DNA of 63,206 nt, from the NCBI RefSeq assembly GCF_902499075.1, contig NZ_CABVPP010000043.1, positions 1 to 63,206 on the forward strand, in the 5' to 3' direction. How positions within the stretch are numbered: the stretch's first letter is position 1; the number at the start of each line of letters is the position of its first letter. The translations under genes and the position numbers were made by a program. Source of the DNA: Burkholderia pseudomultivorans (GTDB lineage Bacteria; Pseudomonadota; Gammaproteobacteria; Burkholderiales; Burkholderiaceae). A model generated the notes under the pieces. It had not been told where the DNA came from, ran no database searches, and worked only from the letters and a program-made list of their open reading frames with translations. Below, in pieces: positions 52,754-62,688 of the stretch.

Positions 52754-53431
52754 CTATACGGGGAATCTTGCTCGAACATAAGCCGCGAGGCGTTCATGCG
52801 AAGCCCTATTAGCCGGAAAATTGCAGCCAGGAGGGGCGATCGCCCCTGCAGCGAAAAACTCACGCACTCCACACGATCGCAGCCGCTCCTTTGCCTTATT
52901 GCCCAAGGCGGCAACTATGGCATTCGGAAACATAGCCAACTGCGCGTGCAGAAAACGCCCTCCACACTCGCGTACAACACTGATCGGCACTGATCCGCCT
53001 TCCTTGCTTGCGGAACATAACACCGAGTCAGTGATCCAAGTCCACCGCATCTGGGTATTAAAATCCACACTTGGCCAACACGCGTCGAGCAGCTCGCGCA
53101 CGCGCCGATGAAACAGGTCCTTACCCGTCTCAAAAGCCTGCCAGGCATACCGAGCAGCCGATTCTTGGCGCCCACGAGCAGAGCCGTCATCCATATGCGA
53201 CTCGGAGCGGTGAGGATCACCCGGTTCTGCCATCACGAGCACGAGACGGACCTCAGCCAACTCGCCGATTGCTCCACAATATCCACGCGGCACATGCCCC
53301 CGCTCCGGCGCCCAAGAGACCTTGTTTCGGCATCCACCCGCCAGTCCCGCACACGGCTCATATGCAGGCGCCAAGCGGTCTAAGAGATCCGAGGATGGCA
53401 GGATGTGATTGGAACCAAGTGTCGAGGGCAT
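52754..53431 (-). CDS. Uracil-DNA-glycosylase-like superfamily protein (tentative)
   Basis: 225 residues. The order of segments is like the UDG fold: RLVLVMAEPGDPH after the first helix (place of the G-x-x-PG motif), FPNAIVAALGNKAKERLR (central strand and helix) and PPGCNFPANRASHERLAAYV near the end. The catalytic residues of known UDG families cannot be matched with certainty, so activity is uncertain. It is the third gene of a tight minus-strand group (53928 to 52754) in an accessory island, where such proteins often function in defence or repair. Confidence 0.5.
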   Translation of the reverse strand: MPSTLGSNHILPSSDLLDRLAPAYEPCAGLAGGCRNKVSWAPERGHVPRGYCGAIGELAEVRLVLVMAEPGDPHRSESHMDDGSARGRQESAARYAWQAFETGKDLFHRRVRELLDACWPSVDFNTQMRWTWITDSVLCSASKEGGSVPISVVRECGGRFLHAQLAMFPNAIVAALGNKAKERLRSCGVREFFAAGAIAPPGCNFPANRASHERLAAYVRARFPV

Positions 53432-53443
53432 GTATTTTTTTTC

Positions 53444-53683
53444 CTAGTCGCTGATGAGGCCGTGAGCGCCCACGCCGCGCATCAGCCGTTGCGCAATAAG
53501 GCGGACGATCCCGATCGCCTCTCCGTCGTCGGACACGAGTTCGCCAAGAAGCATGGCCCGCGCAACAGCATCGCATTGCGCCGGGATTGACGCTTGGGGG
53601 AGCACGACCGTGCTCTCGTAGGCCTCGGCGCCGAGCAGCTTCCGAACTGCACCGTCAAAATCACTTCGCTTGACGTCCATCAT
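53444..53683 (-). CDS. Small hypothetical protein (79 aa)
   Basis: 79 residues, starting MMDVKRSDFDGAVRKLLGAEAYE; two adjacent ATG codons are possible starts after AAAAGG. Predicted soluble and helical. It lies 12 bases upstream of the UDG-like gene and 11 bases after the next gene upstream, so it belongs to the same transcript. No family recognised. Confidence 0.6.
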   Translation of the reverse strand: MMDVKRSDFDGAVRKLLGAEAYESTVVLPQASIPAQCDAVARAMLLGELVSDDGEAIGIVRLIAQRLMRGVGAHGLISD

Positions 53684-53694
53684 CGCGCCTTTTC

Positions 53695-53928
53695 CTAGCC
53701 TGCTTGGTTGAGAATTTCGATTTCGAAACCTTCCGGCCATCCGTACGTATGGACGTTCAAGGCGTCCTCGGCGATCAGCTCGGGCACAACATCTTCATAG
53801 CCCTCGTCACGCGGGGTGATCATCACGATTGCGCTCGGAACGCCCTTTGCCGCGGCGATCTGACCCGCCAAGCGGGTCAGTTCCGCCGTCCATTCGCGCA
53901 CCTGTTTCTCATCGTATGTCTGCGTCAT
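53695..53928 (-). CDS. Small hypothetical protein (77 aa)
   Basis: 77 residues, MTQTYDEKQVREWTAELTRLAGQ onward, acidic, with an N-terminal helix and a beta-rich C-terminal half. GGAGG is well placed upstream of ATG 53928. First gene of the three-gene group ending in the UDG-like gene. No function assigned. Confidence 0.65.
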   Translation of the reverse strand: MTQTYDEKQVREWTAELTRLAGQIAAAKGVPSAIVMITPRDEGYEDVVPELIAEDALNVHTYGWPEGFEIEILNQAG

Positions 53929-53953
53929 TTAAGCGCCTCCGTTTTCCTGGGTC

Positions 53954-54208
53954 TTAGATGTAGTCGTACCAGACTTTGCCGTTTGGTGTGGACGCTGTAA
54001 TCGCTTGCTGGATACCAAACAGCAGCCCAAGCACCGCACCGCAGGCGCCGCCGACGATCAGGTTTAAAACTAGCGAGCCTAGCGAAAGCTCCGGTCGAAC
54101 GGCCGTGAGAATCGGCGCAAGAAACAGTGACAACATTTCCACGGCGATGAACGTCATGGCAAACGCCTTCAGGATTCGGTGTTTCCGGTTCACGTTGATG
54201 TTTTGCAC
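53954..54208 (-). CDS. Small membrane protein (84 aa)
   Basis: With GTG 54208 the protein starts MQNINVNRKHRILKAFAM and has two hydrophobic helices (about 14-34 and 45-65). ATG 54160, preceded by GAAGG, is an alternative giving 68 residues. It begins four bases after the stop of the upstream membrane-protein gene. Third of three small membrane proteins in a row. Confidence 0.55.
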   Translation of the reverse strand: MQNINVNRKHRILKAFAMTFIAVEMLSLFLAPILTAVRPELSLGSLVLNLIVGGACGAVLGLLFGIQQAITASTPNGKVWYDYI

Positions 54209-54212
54209 TAGG

Positions 54213-54467
54213 TCAGTGGCCGAGCGGCGCGACGATTTCAATTGCAGCTGCGATCGCGACGTAGAAGCCGACCAAGCCGAATGCAACGATCCCGAACCGC
54301 CGGCCGGGACCGGCCTGAATCTGGAAAAGGTGGGTCAAGACAGTTCCGGTTTTCCGCCAACTGGCCACATAGGCCGCACTCAGCGACGTCTCCGACGACC
54401 AGATGAGCATCGTCATCTGGAAAGTGACGATCAGCATTACGGCTACCCCAAGCGCTTGCAGTACCAT
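54213..54467 (-). CDS. Small membrane protein (84 aa)
   Basis: 84 residues with two hydrophobic segments (about 2-24 and 58-80) separated by a hydrophilic region containing Trp and Arg. The start codon overlaps the upstream stop by one base (TGATG), showing translational coupling. No family recognised. Confidence 0.6.
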   Translation of the reverse strand: MVLQALGVAVMLIVTFQMTMLIWSSETSLSAAYVASWRKTGTVLTHLFQIQAGPGRRFGIVAFGLVGFYVAIAAAIEIVAPLGH

Positions 54468-54784
54468 CAAAATTCCCCTCTTTTTTTCGATGCCGGCGTG
54501 CCGGCGTTTTCCGATTCAGTTGGATGCCCGGCTGCGGGCACTGCTTTGTCGGGCTCCGACATGTTCATGCACTGAGCGAGCAAAGACAGGACCAAGCCAG
54601 CGGCACCGAGCGCAAGGCTGGCCGTATGCACGGTCACTAGCAGGAGCAGTAAAGCCACACCGGAAATCACCTTGTGCCGTCCAAGAATCACGTTAAATGC
54701 AGCGCTGAGCGCCGCGAATAGCATCAAAGCGAAAGGAACTGGCAGAGCGTTCGCAAAAGCGATGCCGAGTATGAAATTGTTCAT
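54467..54784 (-). CDS. Small membrane protein (105 aa)
   Basis: 105 residues, MNNFILGIAFANALPVPFALML onward, with three hydrophobic segments (about 4-30, 36-50 and 52-70) and a charged Pro/Lys-rich cytoplasmic-type tail. The ribosome-binding site is weak. First of three overlapping membrane-protein genes that may form a complex; no function assigned. Confidence 0.55.
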   Translation of the reverse strand: MNNFILGIAFANALPVPFALMLFAALSAAFNVILGRHKVISGVALLLLLVTVHTASLALGAAGLVLSLLAQCMNMSEPDKAVPAAGHPTESENAGTPASKKRGEF

Positions 54785-54897
54785 CCTGAATCGTGTTTTC
54801 CGTTGGGTCGTATTTCCCCAGTAGTCGTTTTGATTATCGGCTCGTGTGCCGGAATCATGAGGCCAATCGTACAACCGATTAGCCGCAAATGAAACAT

Positions 54898-55101
54898 CTA
54901 TGTTGCATTTGACTTTAGCGTCAGCACCAGCCCACGATATGCGTCGGCCTCTTTCATGGGCACCGCCTGGCCTGTCTTTTCGTACCGACCGATTTGTTGG
55001 CGCGTCAAGCCCCATCGCGCGGCAAGCTGCATTTGGGTCAATCCAGCCTTTTTGCGCAGCGCCTGCGCATCTTCGCCGTAGAGCACGTCTATTTCTCGCA
55101 T
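54898..55101 (-). CDS. XRE-family helix-turn-helix regulator (67 aa)
   Basis: 67 residues, almost entirely an HTH domain: ALRKKAGLTQMQLAARWGLTRQQIGRYEKTGQAVP, given here in order as helices 1-4. It is the size of phage or plasmid Cro/C-protein repressors and of antitoxins. It precedes the small membrane-protein genes on the same strand and probably controls them. Confidence 0.8.
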   Translation of the reverse strand: MREIDVLYGEDAQALRKKAGLTQMQLAARWGLTRQQIGRYEKTGQAVPMKEADAYRGLVLTLKSNAT

Positions 55102-55240
55102 GGTTCACAGTCAAATGGAACGTAGATGTTCCACCGATCATACCGCACTCTAATCGCACTGTCGGCCGAGCAACGCGATATTCGCCGCCGTTTCAGTGCC
55201 CGCTGTTCTCGGCTACCATCCTGCGGTTTTCCACCAGACG

Positions 55241-55573
55241 ATGAACGACATGTTGACGGATATCGAGGCACTTCAGGCCCAATTGCGTGAAGTGAACGCC
55301 CGACTCGCGGAGGTGAAGCGCGACGAGAAGCGTGCCGCACTGGACGCCATTCGCGAGCAGGTCGCGCTATACGGCATCTCCGAGGAGGAGCTTTTGCTGG
55401 CTGCAGGATTTCGCAAGCCGCGTAAACGCCGCACTGCGGCAAAATACTACGACCCGTCGACGGGTAAGGAATGGTCCGGATTCGGCCCCCGTCCAAAATG
55501 GTTGGTCGGGAAGAACCTCGACGACTATCGGATAGATCGCGCCCCTAAGCCGTGGTGGCCCGGCGAGTCGTAA
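55241..55573 (+). CDS. H-NS-family nucleoid protein
   Basis: 110 residues. An N-terminal coiled-coil oligomerisation segment (about 1-45, IEALQAQLREVNARLAEVK) and a C-terminal DNA-binding domain with KYYDPSTGKEWSGFGPRPKWL, matching the H-NS consensus TGxxWSGxGxxPxW with Phe at one usual Arg/Gln position. H-NS-like proteins of genomic islands silence AT-richer foreign DNA. Divergent from the XRE regulator. Confidence 0.9.
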   Translation: MNDMLTDIEALQAQLREVNARLAEVKRDEKRAALDAIREQVALYGISEEELLLAAGFRKPRKRRTAAKYYDPSTGKEWSGFGPRPKWLVGKNLDDYRIDRAPKPWWPGES

Positions 55574-55707
55574 GACGCGGCGCCACGTCAAACGTCACAC
55601 AGTCCAGATCGATTCTCTCGCGCGACGGGATGCTCATCGTCCGGTGTTTATCGCGATCTGGGACTTGCTGTAACCTGCCTTGATGCCGCAGCTGACTGGA
55701 GACGTCG

Positions 55708-56502
55708 ATGTGCTATTCCGCTAAGGTCGAAGCCAACTACCGCGAATACGTGCGCCGCTACGGCGCCGACATGGACATCGAAACCTTCAGGCGCCTGTAT
55801 TTCGCGCGCGCAGCGTCCGGCGACATCAAGATCCCGAAAGCAGTCGACGCGGCGATTGCAGCAGCTGGAGACGACGAGATTTCGGCGGCGATCTTCGCGT
55901 ATCGCACTCACCGTGCCAGCGAGCTTGAATCCGAGCTCTTTAAGCAGCGGGCGCGCCTCGCGGCCGCGGAGAAAAAGCTGGCCGCGAAGGTCACCAAGGC
56001 CGCCAGCGAGGACGTTCGAATCGCCACCGACAAGATCGAAGCGGCGATGCGCGGCCTTGAGGATCTTCGCCGGGCCGACCTACAGGAGCGCGATTCGCGA
56101 ATTTTCCCTGGCTGGTATGCGCCCGTGTTGATTGAGCTCGATGGGAAGCGCGTGATCGTTCCGATGCGCTATCGGTGCCGGCTGCCTGGATGGACGGAGC
56201 GCGATGAGAGGCAAAAGCCCGGCACCTACAATGCGCGCGTCGATTCGTTGTCGACGGCGTGGCGCAAGGTATACGGGTTCTCGCACGGGCTGATACTGGT
56301 CGACGCATTTTTCGAGAACGTGAAGCGCGACGAGCGGAACGTCGTGCTGCGCTTTGATCCGACGCCCCGGCAGCACATGCAGGTCGCTTGTTTGTGGACG
56401 CGCACCGAGATCCCCGGCTCGGACGATCTCTGGTCGTTTGCGGCGATCACTGACGATCCGCCGCCGGAAGTCGCCGCGGCCGGACACGACCGATGCATCT
56501 GA
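55708..56502 (+). CDS. SOS response-associated peptidase (HMCES/YedK), C-terminally truncated
   Basis: 264 residues. Family residues are present: Cys2 at the processed N-terminus (MCYSAK), Asn in YNARVDSL, Glu in VDAFFENVKR and His near the end in AGHDRCI. These enzymes trap abasic sites in single-stranded DNA through Cys2. There is a family-typical insertion (about 60-130) rich in Arg/Glu. The protein stops five residues after the catalytic His, where homologues continue for several tens of residues; downstream bases do not encode them in any frame. The gene therefore seems to have lost its 3' end. Confidence 0.85.
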   Translation: MCYSAKVEANYREYVRRYGADMDIETFRRLYFARAASGDIKIPKAVDAAIAAAGDDEISAAIFAYRTHRASELESELFKQRARLAAAEKKLAAKVTKAASEDVRIATDKIEAAMRGLEDLRRADLQERDSRIFPGWYAPVLIELDGKRVIVPMRYRCRLPGWTERDERQKPGTYNARVDSLSTAWRKVYGFSHGLILVDAFFENVKRDERNVVLRFDPTPRQHMQVACLWTRTEIPGSDDLWSFAAITDDPPPEVAAAGHDRCI

Positions 56503-56594
56503 ATACTATTAGCCGTTAGACGATCGTAACTCGTTGATTGAATGTGGATTTTGACAACGAATAGTTTGCCGCGCGCCGGCCACGTTAATACGAT

Positions 56595-56742
56595 TCAATA
56601 ATCGTCAGCTATCCTCCGACTGAGTTTCCAGCCATTGTCAAATGCCACGATCCTGAAGTCCCTTCCGGGTATTCGATCCCTAATTCGCCGTTGGACGAGT
56701 TCGCTGCCGCTTCCGGCATGACGGAATCGTGTATCGCTACCT
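56595..56742 (-). pseudogene. 3' fragment of an unknown gene cut by the Tn3-type element
   Basis: The minus strand is open from the transposon border inward and ends RRIRDRIPGRDFRIVAFDNG then WKLSRRIADDY and a stop at 56595. Composition is protein-like, and the frame is broken exactly at the transposon end (56743), so this is probably the tail of the interrupted target gene. No family recognised. Confidence 0.4.
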
Positions 56743-56780
56743 GGGGTGGCTTCAGAATTCGGAAAAAATCGTACGCTAAG
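56743..56780 (+). repeat. Left 38-bp terminal inverted repeat
   Basis: Begins GGGGTGGCTTCAGAATTCGG and ends TCGTACGCTAAG, exactly 38 bases; the outer GGGG and inner ACGCTAAG are the standard ends of many Tn3-family repeats. It lies five bases from the tnpT stop codon. Confidence 0.85.
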
Positions 56781-56785
56781 GCGGC

Positions 56786-57448
56786 TCAGCCCTTGGCGCG
56801 CGCGGCTCCACGAGCGGGGGGTGTTTTTTTCAGCCCGTCGACAAGCCTTCGCGTGACGTCCACTTCGGCTTCGGCGCGCTCGGCCCGCCGCAGCGCTTCC
56901 TGCAGGCGCGCGTCGGTTGCCGCGTGAGCCTGGCGCTCGGCGGCCAGCGCGTCTCCGCTTTCCGCAAGCTGGGCGCGAACCGCCTCGAGCTGGACCTGCG
57001 TGGACGAGGCCGCCTGCCGCGCGGCCTCGGCTTCGGCCGCAGCCCGGTCCCGTGCGACTTCGGCTTCGTGTGCCTGGTGACGCGTCTCGGCGCGCAGGGC
57101 CGCCAGTTCGGCGGCGGACGCCTCGGAGGCCGAATGCCAGATAGTGAGGACGGCTTCGGCCGCGACTTGCTTGACGGCGTCGGGCAGGTCCGGGTGGTCG
57201 ATCTTCACGCGCGTGCGCTCGCGCAGGTCTTGCCAGAACCGGTTGAGCACGTCGGCAGGCGTGCTCATGCTGCCCTTGCGCACGAGGCTGTAGAGCTTGT
57301 TCGCGGTCGGCGTCACGCCGTAGCGGAAGAAGAGCAGCGCGCAGACCTCGCGATACAGCTCCCGTGTGTCGGCGCAGCGGCCGCGCAGCGCGGCGATGTC
57401 GGCCAGCAGGGCTTGTTCGTCGAGAGTGGCAGTGGGATCGGGCGTCAT
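56786..57448 (-). CDS. tnpT: TnpT-like DNA-binding coiled-coil protein (KfrA_N domain)
   Basis: 220 residues. N-terminal KfrA-type DNA-binding domain (about 10-110, with LYREVCALLFFRYGVTPTANKLYSLVRKG, in parts) and a long Ala/Glu/Arg coiled coil (about 110-205). In Tn4651-type transposons TnpT assists the recombinase TnpS at the resolution site. It is divergent from tnpS with 143 bases between. It is shorter than the described TnpT of Tn4651, so the symbol is by position and domain. Confidence 0.8.
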   Translation of the reverse strand: MTPDPTATLDEQALLADIAALRGRCADTRELYREVCALLFFRYGVTPTANKLYSLVRKGSMSTPADVLNRFWQDLRERTRVKIDHPDLPDAVKQVAAEAVLTIWHSASEASAAELAALRAETRHQAHEAEVARDRAAAEAEAARQAASSTQVQLEAVRAQLAESGDALAAERQAHAATDARLQEALRRAERAEAEVDVTRRLVDGLKKTPPARGAARAKG

Positions 57449-57591
57449 GAGACGAGGTTGAGTGGCGTGAAGTTTTGAAAATAATACAACGTAAAATGCG
57501 AATTATCTTGAGAATGTAGCCAAACTTTAGACATAAATGCGCTTCTGTCTGGACTATACTGCACACTGCTCCCGTAAAACGCGTCACACCC
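57449..57591. other. Presumed cointegrate resolution site between tnpT and tnpS
   Basis: The 143-base divergent gap is distinctly AT-rich compared with both genes. One inverted repeat, AGACA (57529-57533) and TGTCT (57546-57550), is separated by 12 bases, a spacing possible for a tyrosine-recombinase core. Position and composition fit a resolution site and both promoters; the exact crossover is not identified. Confidence 0.5.
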
Positions 57592-58791
57592 ATGACCCAC
57601 CCCGTTGCCGTCGTTCCGCCCGACGGTCCTGCCCGGCCCATCGAGCAGTTGCGCATTCCGGCCGACCTCTCGGGGGCGGCCGGCGTCAACCGGGCGCGCA
57701 GCGCCGTTCGGCACGTCGGCGCCGCCGACGATCTGGCTGCCGTTGCAGCATGGCTCGCGAGGTACACCGATACGCCGGGCACGCTCGCTGCCTATCGCAA
57801 GGAAGCCGAGCGGCTGCTGCTGTGGACCGTCATCCAGCACGGCAAGCCGTTGTCGTCGCTCACGCACGAGGATCTGCTCGTCTACCAGCGCTTCGTGGCC
57901 GATCCGCAACCGTCCTGGCGTTGGATCATGACGGCCCGCAAAAAACCCGGCCGCGCCTCGCCGGATTGGCGGCCGTTTGCCGGTCCTTTGTCGTCAACCA
58001 GCGTACGGCATGCGATGACGATTCTCAACGCGATGTTTGCTTGGCTCGTTGAGGCTGGCTACCTCGCCGGCAATCCCCTCTCACTCACGCGGCGTCGGGG
58101 CGTCGCGCGGAAACCGGCCGTGACGCGCTATCTGACCCACGAGTGGTGGGGCGTGGTCAAGACGACGATCGAGACGTTGCCCGTGGGTACCGAGCGCGAG
58201 CGGCTGCACGCAGCGCGTTGCCGGTGGCTGTTCACCGTGCTGTACCTGGCGGGCCTGCGCGCGACAGAGATCGCCAGCACGCCGATGGGCGCCGTGTGCT
58301 GCCGTCGTGATGCCACCGGCGCCGAGCGCTGGTGGATCGAGGTGCTCGGCAAAGGTAATAAACCGCGCCTGGTGCCAGCCACCGACGAACTGATTGCCGA
58401 ACTCGCCCGGTACCGCCGCGCGCACGGCCTGGCGCCGTCGCCGTACCAGGGCGAGCGCCGGCCGCTGCTACTGCCGCTCATCGGCCACGAGAAGCCGCTC
58501 TCGCGCGGCTCGATCCACCAGATCGTCAAGGAAGTCTTCGCGTTGGCCGCGGCGCGGCTGCGCGCGCGCGGCCCCGAGTGGCAGGCGCAGGCCGATCAGC
58601 TCGCCAGCGCCTCGGCGCATTGGGTCCGGCATACGGCCGGTTCGCACATGACCGATCGGCAGGTCGACCTGCGTTTCGTGCGCGACAACCTCGGGCACGC
58701 GTCGCTGGCGACCACGAGCGTGTACCTGCATGCGGAGGACGATGCGCGGCACGACGCCACGCAGACGCGTCACCGGCTCGGCTGGAACTGA
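57592..58791 (+). CDS. tnpS: TnpS tyrosine recombinase (cointegrate resolution)
   Basis: 399 residues. An N-terminal SAM-like core-binding domain (about 45-190) and a catalytic domain with Arg in [21 protein letters not shown] (His-x-x-Arg), a second His in [14 protein letters not shown] and the nucleophile Tyr there. All residues of the R-H-R-H-Y set are present, so it should be active. It would resolve the cointegrates made by TnpA. Start at ATG 57592; the ribosome-binding site is weak. Confidence 0.9.
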   Translation: MTHPVAVVPPDGPARPIEQLRIPADLSGAAGVNRARSAVRHVGAADDLAAVAAWLARYTDTPGTLAAYRKEAERLLLWTVIQHGKPLSSLTHEDLLVYQRFVADPQPSWRWIMTARKKPGRASPDWRPFAGPLSSTSVRHAMTILNAMFAWLVEAGYLAGNPLSLTRRRGVARKPAVTRYLTHEWWGVVKTTIETLPVGTERERLHAARCRWLFTVLYLAGLRATEIASTPMGAVCCRRDATGAERWWIEVLGKGNKPRLVPATDELIAELARYRRAHGLAPSPYQGERRPLLLPLIGHEKPLSRGSIHQIVKEVFALAAARLRARGPEWQAQADQLASASAHWVRHTAGSHMTDRQVDLRFVRDNLGHASLATTSVYLHAEDDARHDATQTRHRLGWN

Positions 58792-58820
58792 CCGCTTGCC
58801 TTTCTTCTTCAAGGAGCCTC

Positions 58821-61800
58821 ATGCCACGCCGCTCGATCTTGTCGGCATCGGAGCGCGATAGCCTCCTGGCCATGCCCGAGGAGCTGGACGACCTGATTCG
58901 CCACTACACGTTCAGCGAACCCGATCTGTCTTTGATCCGTCAGCGGCGTGGTGACGCGAACCGTCTCGGCTACGCCGTGCAGCTTTGTTTGCTTCGCTAT
59001 CCGGGCCAGGGATGGTCGACAGCGACGGAGGTTCCGCTCGCCATGCTGCAATGGATCGGCCAGCAATTGGGCATCGATCCGGCGTGCTGGCCCCAGTACG
59101 CGAAGCGCGAGGAAACTCGCCGCGAACACCTGCTCGAGTTGCGTGCGCAGCTCGGCCTGTCGCCGTTCAACCTGTCGCACTATCGCACCGCGGTGCATGC
59201 GCTGGTCGGCCTGGCGATGCAGACGGACAAGGGCATCGTGCTCGCACAGGCGCTGGTTGAGCACCTGCGCCGGCAGACCATCCTGCTGCCCAGGGAAGCG
59301 GTCATCGAGCGCATCTGCGCCGAGGCGATCACGCGCTCCACGCGCCAGATCTATCGGATACTGACGGAGCCGCTTTCGGAGGAGCACGGCCAACGGCTCG
59401 ACCGGTTGCTGCAGCGCCGTGCCGACGGCCGCATGACGTGGCTCGCCTGGCTGCGACAGCCACCAGGCAAGGCGAGCTCAAGGCAGATGCTGCAACACAT
59501 CGATCGCCTGAAGCTGCTGCAGGCCGTCAATCTGCCGGCAGGCCTTGACCGGCTGATCCACCGCAACCGGCTGCTCAAGATCGCCCGGGAAGGCGGGCAG
59601 ATGACGCCGCACGACCTCGGGAAATTCGAGCCGCGGCGCCGGCACGCGACACTTGCCGCGATCGTGATGGAAGCGACGGCGACGGTCACGGACGAAATCG
59701 TCGAACTGCACGATCGCATTGTCGGGAAACTCTTCAACACCGCGAAGAAGAAGCACCGGGAGCGGTTCCACCGCTCGGGCAAGGCCATCAACGACAAGGT
59801 GAGGCTGTTCGGGAAACTGGGCCGGGCCCTGCTCAAGGCCAAGGAGGACGGCGGCGATGCGTTCCAGGCCATCGAATCCGTTATGTCGTGGGACGCTTTC
59901 ACCCGAAGCGTCACTGAGGCCGAGCAACTGGCCCAGCCCGAGGCGTTCGATTTCCTGCACGAGATCGGCGACCACTACGCGACCTTGCGCAGGTATGTGC
60001 CGGCCTTCCTCGAGGTCCTGAAACTGCGCGCGGCACCGGCGGCCGCCGACGTGCTCGAAGCCATCGACACGATACGCGCCATGGACAGCGACGGCGCACG
60101 CAAGGTGCCCGCCGACGCGCCGACCAAGTTCATCAAGCCGCGCTGGAAGCCGCTGGTGTTCACGGATGCCGGCCTCGACCGCCGCTACTACGAGTTGTGC
60201 GCGCTGTCGGAGCTGAAGAACGCTCTGCGCTCGGGCGACATCTGGGTGCAGGGTTCCCGCCAGTACAAGGACTTCGACGACTATCTGCTGCCGGCCGAAA
60301 AATTCGAGGCCATCCGGCAGGAGAACCTGCTGCCGCTGCCCATCACGACCGACTGCGAGCGATATCTAGCGGAGCGACGGCGTTTGCTCGAGCAGCGGCT
60401 TGAAGCGGTCAACCGGCTCGCGGCGGCCAACGATTTGCCCGATGCCATCATCACGGACTCGGGCATGAAGATCACGCCGCTTGATGCAGTGGTGCCGGAC
60501 GCCGCGGAGGCGCTAATCGCCCAGACCGCGCTTATGCTGCCGCGCGTGAAGATCACCGAGTTGTTGATGGAGGTGGACGCGTGGACCGGCTTCACCCGGC
60601 ACTTCACGCACCTGAAGACCGGCGAGACGACCCAGGACAAGACGCTGCTGCTCACGACGATCCTCGCGGATGCGATCAATCTCGGCCTCACGAAGATGGC
60701 CGAGGCCTGCCCAGGCACGAGCTACGCAAAACTGGCATGGCTGCAGGCGTGGCACATCCGCGACGAGACGTATTCCCAAGCGCTGGCCGAACTCGTCAAC
60801 GCCCAGCACGTCCATCCGTTCGCCACTTACTGGGGAGACGGCACGACCTCATCATCCGATGGCCAGCGCTTCCGCGCCGGCGGGCGCGCGCAGAGCACCG
60901 GGCACGTCAATCCGAAGTACGGCGCCGAGCCGGGCCGGATGTTCTACACGCACATTTCCGATCAGTATGCGCCGTTCTATCCGAATCTCGTCAACGTGGG
61001 CGTTCGCGACGCGACCTACGTGCTCGACGGGCTGCTCTACCACGAGTCGGATCTACGCATTCAGGAGCACTACACCGACACCAACGGCTTCACCGATCAT
61101 GTCTTCGCGCTGATGCACCTGCTCGGATTCCGCTTCGCGCCGCGCATCCGCGATCTGGACGACATGAAACTCTACGTGCCCGGCAGCGTGAAAGACTATC
61201 CCGCGCTTGCAGCGATGATCGGTGATACGTACAACGAGAAGCACATCCAGCGAAGTTGGGAGGAGGTTTTACGGCTGGCGACCTCGATCCGGCAGGGCAC
61301 GGTCACGGCTTCGCTGATGCTGCGCAAGCTCGGCAGCTATCCGCGCCAGAACGGCCTCGCGCTCGCGCTGCGCGAGATCGGCCGCATCGAGCGCACGCTC
61401 TTCATCCTCGACTGGCTGCAGAACGTCGAGCTGCGCCGCCGCGTGCATGTCGGCCTGAACAAGGGCGAGGCGCGCAACGCGCTCGCCCGGGCGGTGTTTT
61501 TCTGCCGGCTCGGCGAAATCCGGGACCGCAGTTTCGAGGCCCAGCGCTATCGCGCCAGCGGCCTGAATCTGGTCACCGCCGCAATCGTACAGTGGAACAC
61601 AGTCTATCTCGAGCGCGCCGTGCAGGCGATGCATGCGAGGGGGCTGCCCGTCGACGTCGCCTTGCTGCCTTATCTTTCGCCGCTGGGATGGGAACACGTC
61701 AACCTGACCGGCGACTATGTGTGGCGGCAAAGTCAGAAGCTGCCGGCCGGCACCTTCAGGCCGCTGCGCCCCGTACCGGAGACTCAACTGTCCACTCCGC

Positions 61801-61868
61801 GTGCGACCCAATCCACATCAGGCGACATCGAGCCCGAGGCGATACCAGGCGAGGCCGACGGCATATAA
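58821..61868 (+). CDS. tnpA: Tn3-family transposase TnpA, complete
   Basis: 1015 residues, full length for the family. N-terminal DUF4158 domain (about 1-170, [30 protein letters not shown], in parts) and the C-terminal DDE domain: Asp in [12 protein letters not shown], Asp in [18 protein letters not shown] and Glu in [22 protein letters not shown] precedes ATG 58821. It is 29 bases after tnpS and likely co-transcribed. No internal stop or frameshift is seen. Confidence 0.96.
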   Translation: MPRRSILSASERDSLLAMPEELDDLIRHYTFSEPDLSLIRQRRGDANRLGYAVQLCLLRYPGQGWSTATEVPLAMLQWIGQQLGIDPACWPQYAKREETRREHLLELRAQLGLSPFNLSHYRTAVHALVGLAMQTDKGIVLAQALVEHLRRQTILLPREAVIERICAEAITRSTRQIYRILTEPLSEEHGQRLDRLLQRRADGRMTWLAWLRQPPGKASSRQMLQHIDRLKLLQAVNLPAGLDRLIHRNRLLKIAREGGQMTPHDLGKFEPRRRHATLAAIVMEATATVTDEIVELHDRIVGKLFNTAKKKHRERFHRSGKAINDKVRLFGKLGRALLKAKEDGGDAFQAIESVMSWDAFTRSVTEAEQLAQPEAFDFLHEIGDHYATLRRYVPAFLEVLKLRAAPAAADVLEAIDTIRAMDSDGARKVPADAPTKFIKPRWKPLVFTDAGLDRRYYELCALSELKNALRSGDIWVQGSRQYKDFDDYLLPAEKFEAIRQENLLPLPITTDCERYLAERRRLLEQRLEAVNRLAAANDLPDAIITDSGMKITPLDAVVPDAAEALIAQTALMLPRVKITELLMEVDAWTGFTRHFTHLKTGETTQDKTLLLTTILADAINLGLTKMAEACPGTSYAKLAWLQAWHIRDETYSQALAELVNAQHVHPFATYWGDGTTSSSDGQRFRAGGRAQSTGHVNPKYGAEPGRMFYTHISDQYAPFYPNLVNVGVRDATYVLDGLLYHESDLRIQEHYTDTNGFTDHVFALMHLLGFRFAPRIRDLDDMKLYVPGSVKDYPALAAMIGDTYNEKHIQRSWEEVLRLATSIRQGTVTASLMLRKLGSYPRQNGLALALREIGRIERTLFILDWLQNVELRRRVHVGLNKGEARNALARAVFFCRLGEIRDRSFEAQRYRASGLNLVTAAIVQWNTVYLERAVQAMHARGLPVDVALLPYLSPLGWEHVNLTGDYVWRQSQKLPAGTFRPLRPVPETQLSTPRATQSTSGDIEPEAIPGEADGI

Positions 61869-61977
61869 TCGATCGGCAAAGCGAATCCGGCTGGCGCCGG
61901 TCGATTCGATCACCCCGCTTCGCCAGGAAGCGGCGTGCCGCCCCTCCCTTGAACGCCCACGAACGCACAGGCCTATT

Positions 61978-62688
61978 GTGAACCAGACCACCGATCAGCC
62001 GCTTACCGATGGCGAGTTCGCTCGCCTTTCTCGATTTCTCGATGCCATTGGTCCGAGCGCCATGAACATCGAAATGCTCGACGGCTACTTTGCGGCGTTG
62101 ATCTGTGGACCCGACATGGTGCCACCAAGCGAATATCTGCCCGATATATGGGGTGAAAATTTTGCTTTTGAGAGCGACGAGCAGGCTGCCCAGATCATGG
62201 GTTTGCTCATGCGCCACCGGAACACGATCGCGACCGAGTTGCGCCATACCTTGGGGGAACCGGACGTGTATCTACCCGTGCTGCTCGAAGGAGACGATGG
62301 CATCGCACCCGGTAACGATTGGGCCCACGGCTTCATGCGCGGCGTCCAGACACGCCCGGCAAGCTGGGGCGAGCTCATCGATGACGAGGATCACGGCGGC
62401 CCCATGCTGCGGATCATGATGCTGCATTACGAGAATGACCCCGACCCGCAGATGCGACCTCCGCCGATTCCTTCCGAAAAGCGCGAGGAACTGCTTCAGA
62501 CGATGATCGGGAGTCTGACCCATATCTACCGTTATTTCGAGCCTCACCGGCGTGCGCTTGCGAGCATGCCGGCTCACCTTCCCATGCGTCGGGAGGGGCC
62601 GAAGGTCGGGCGCAACGAACCGTGTCCGTGTGGCAGCGGCCGCAAGTACAAGCATTGCTGTCTCGCAAACGAGCCCACTCTGCATTGA
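61978..62688 (+). CDS. UPF0149 (YecA/YgfB) family protein with SEC-C zinc motif
   Basis: 236 residues from GTG 61978. The N-terminal UPF0149 domain (about 5-190) contains [30 protein letters not shown] and [10 protein letters not shown]; the C-terminal SEC-C motif is [13 protein letters not shown] (Zn-binding). Such proteins are small cytosolic adaptors of unclear role. It lies 110 bases after tnpA on the same strand, as a passenger of the transposon. Confidence 0.88.
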   Translation: MNQTTDQPLTDGEFARLSRFLDAIGPSAMNIEMLDGYFAALICGPDMVPPSEYLPDIWGENFAFESDEQAAQIMGLLMRHRNTIATELRHTLGEPDVYLPVLLEGDDGIAPGNDWAHGFMRGVQTRPASWGELIDDEDHGGPMLRIMMLHYENDPDPQMRPPPIPSEKREELLQTMIGSLTHIYRYFEPHRRALASMPAHLPMRREGPKVGRNEPCPCGSGRKYKHCCLANEPTLH

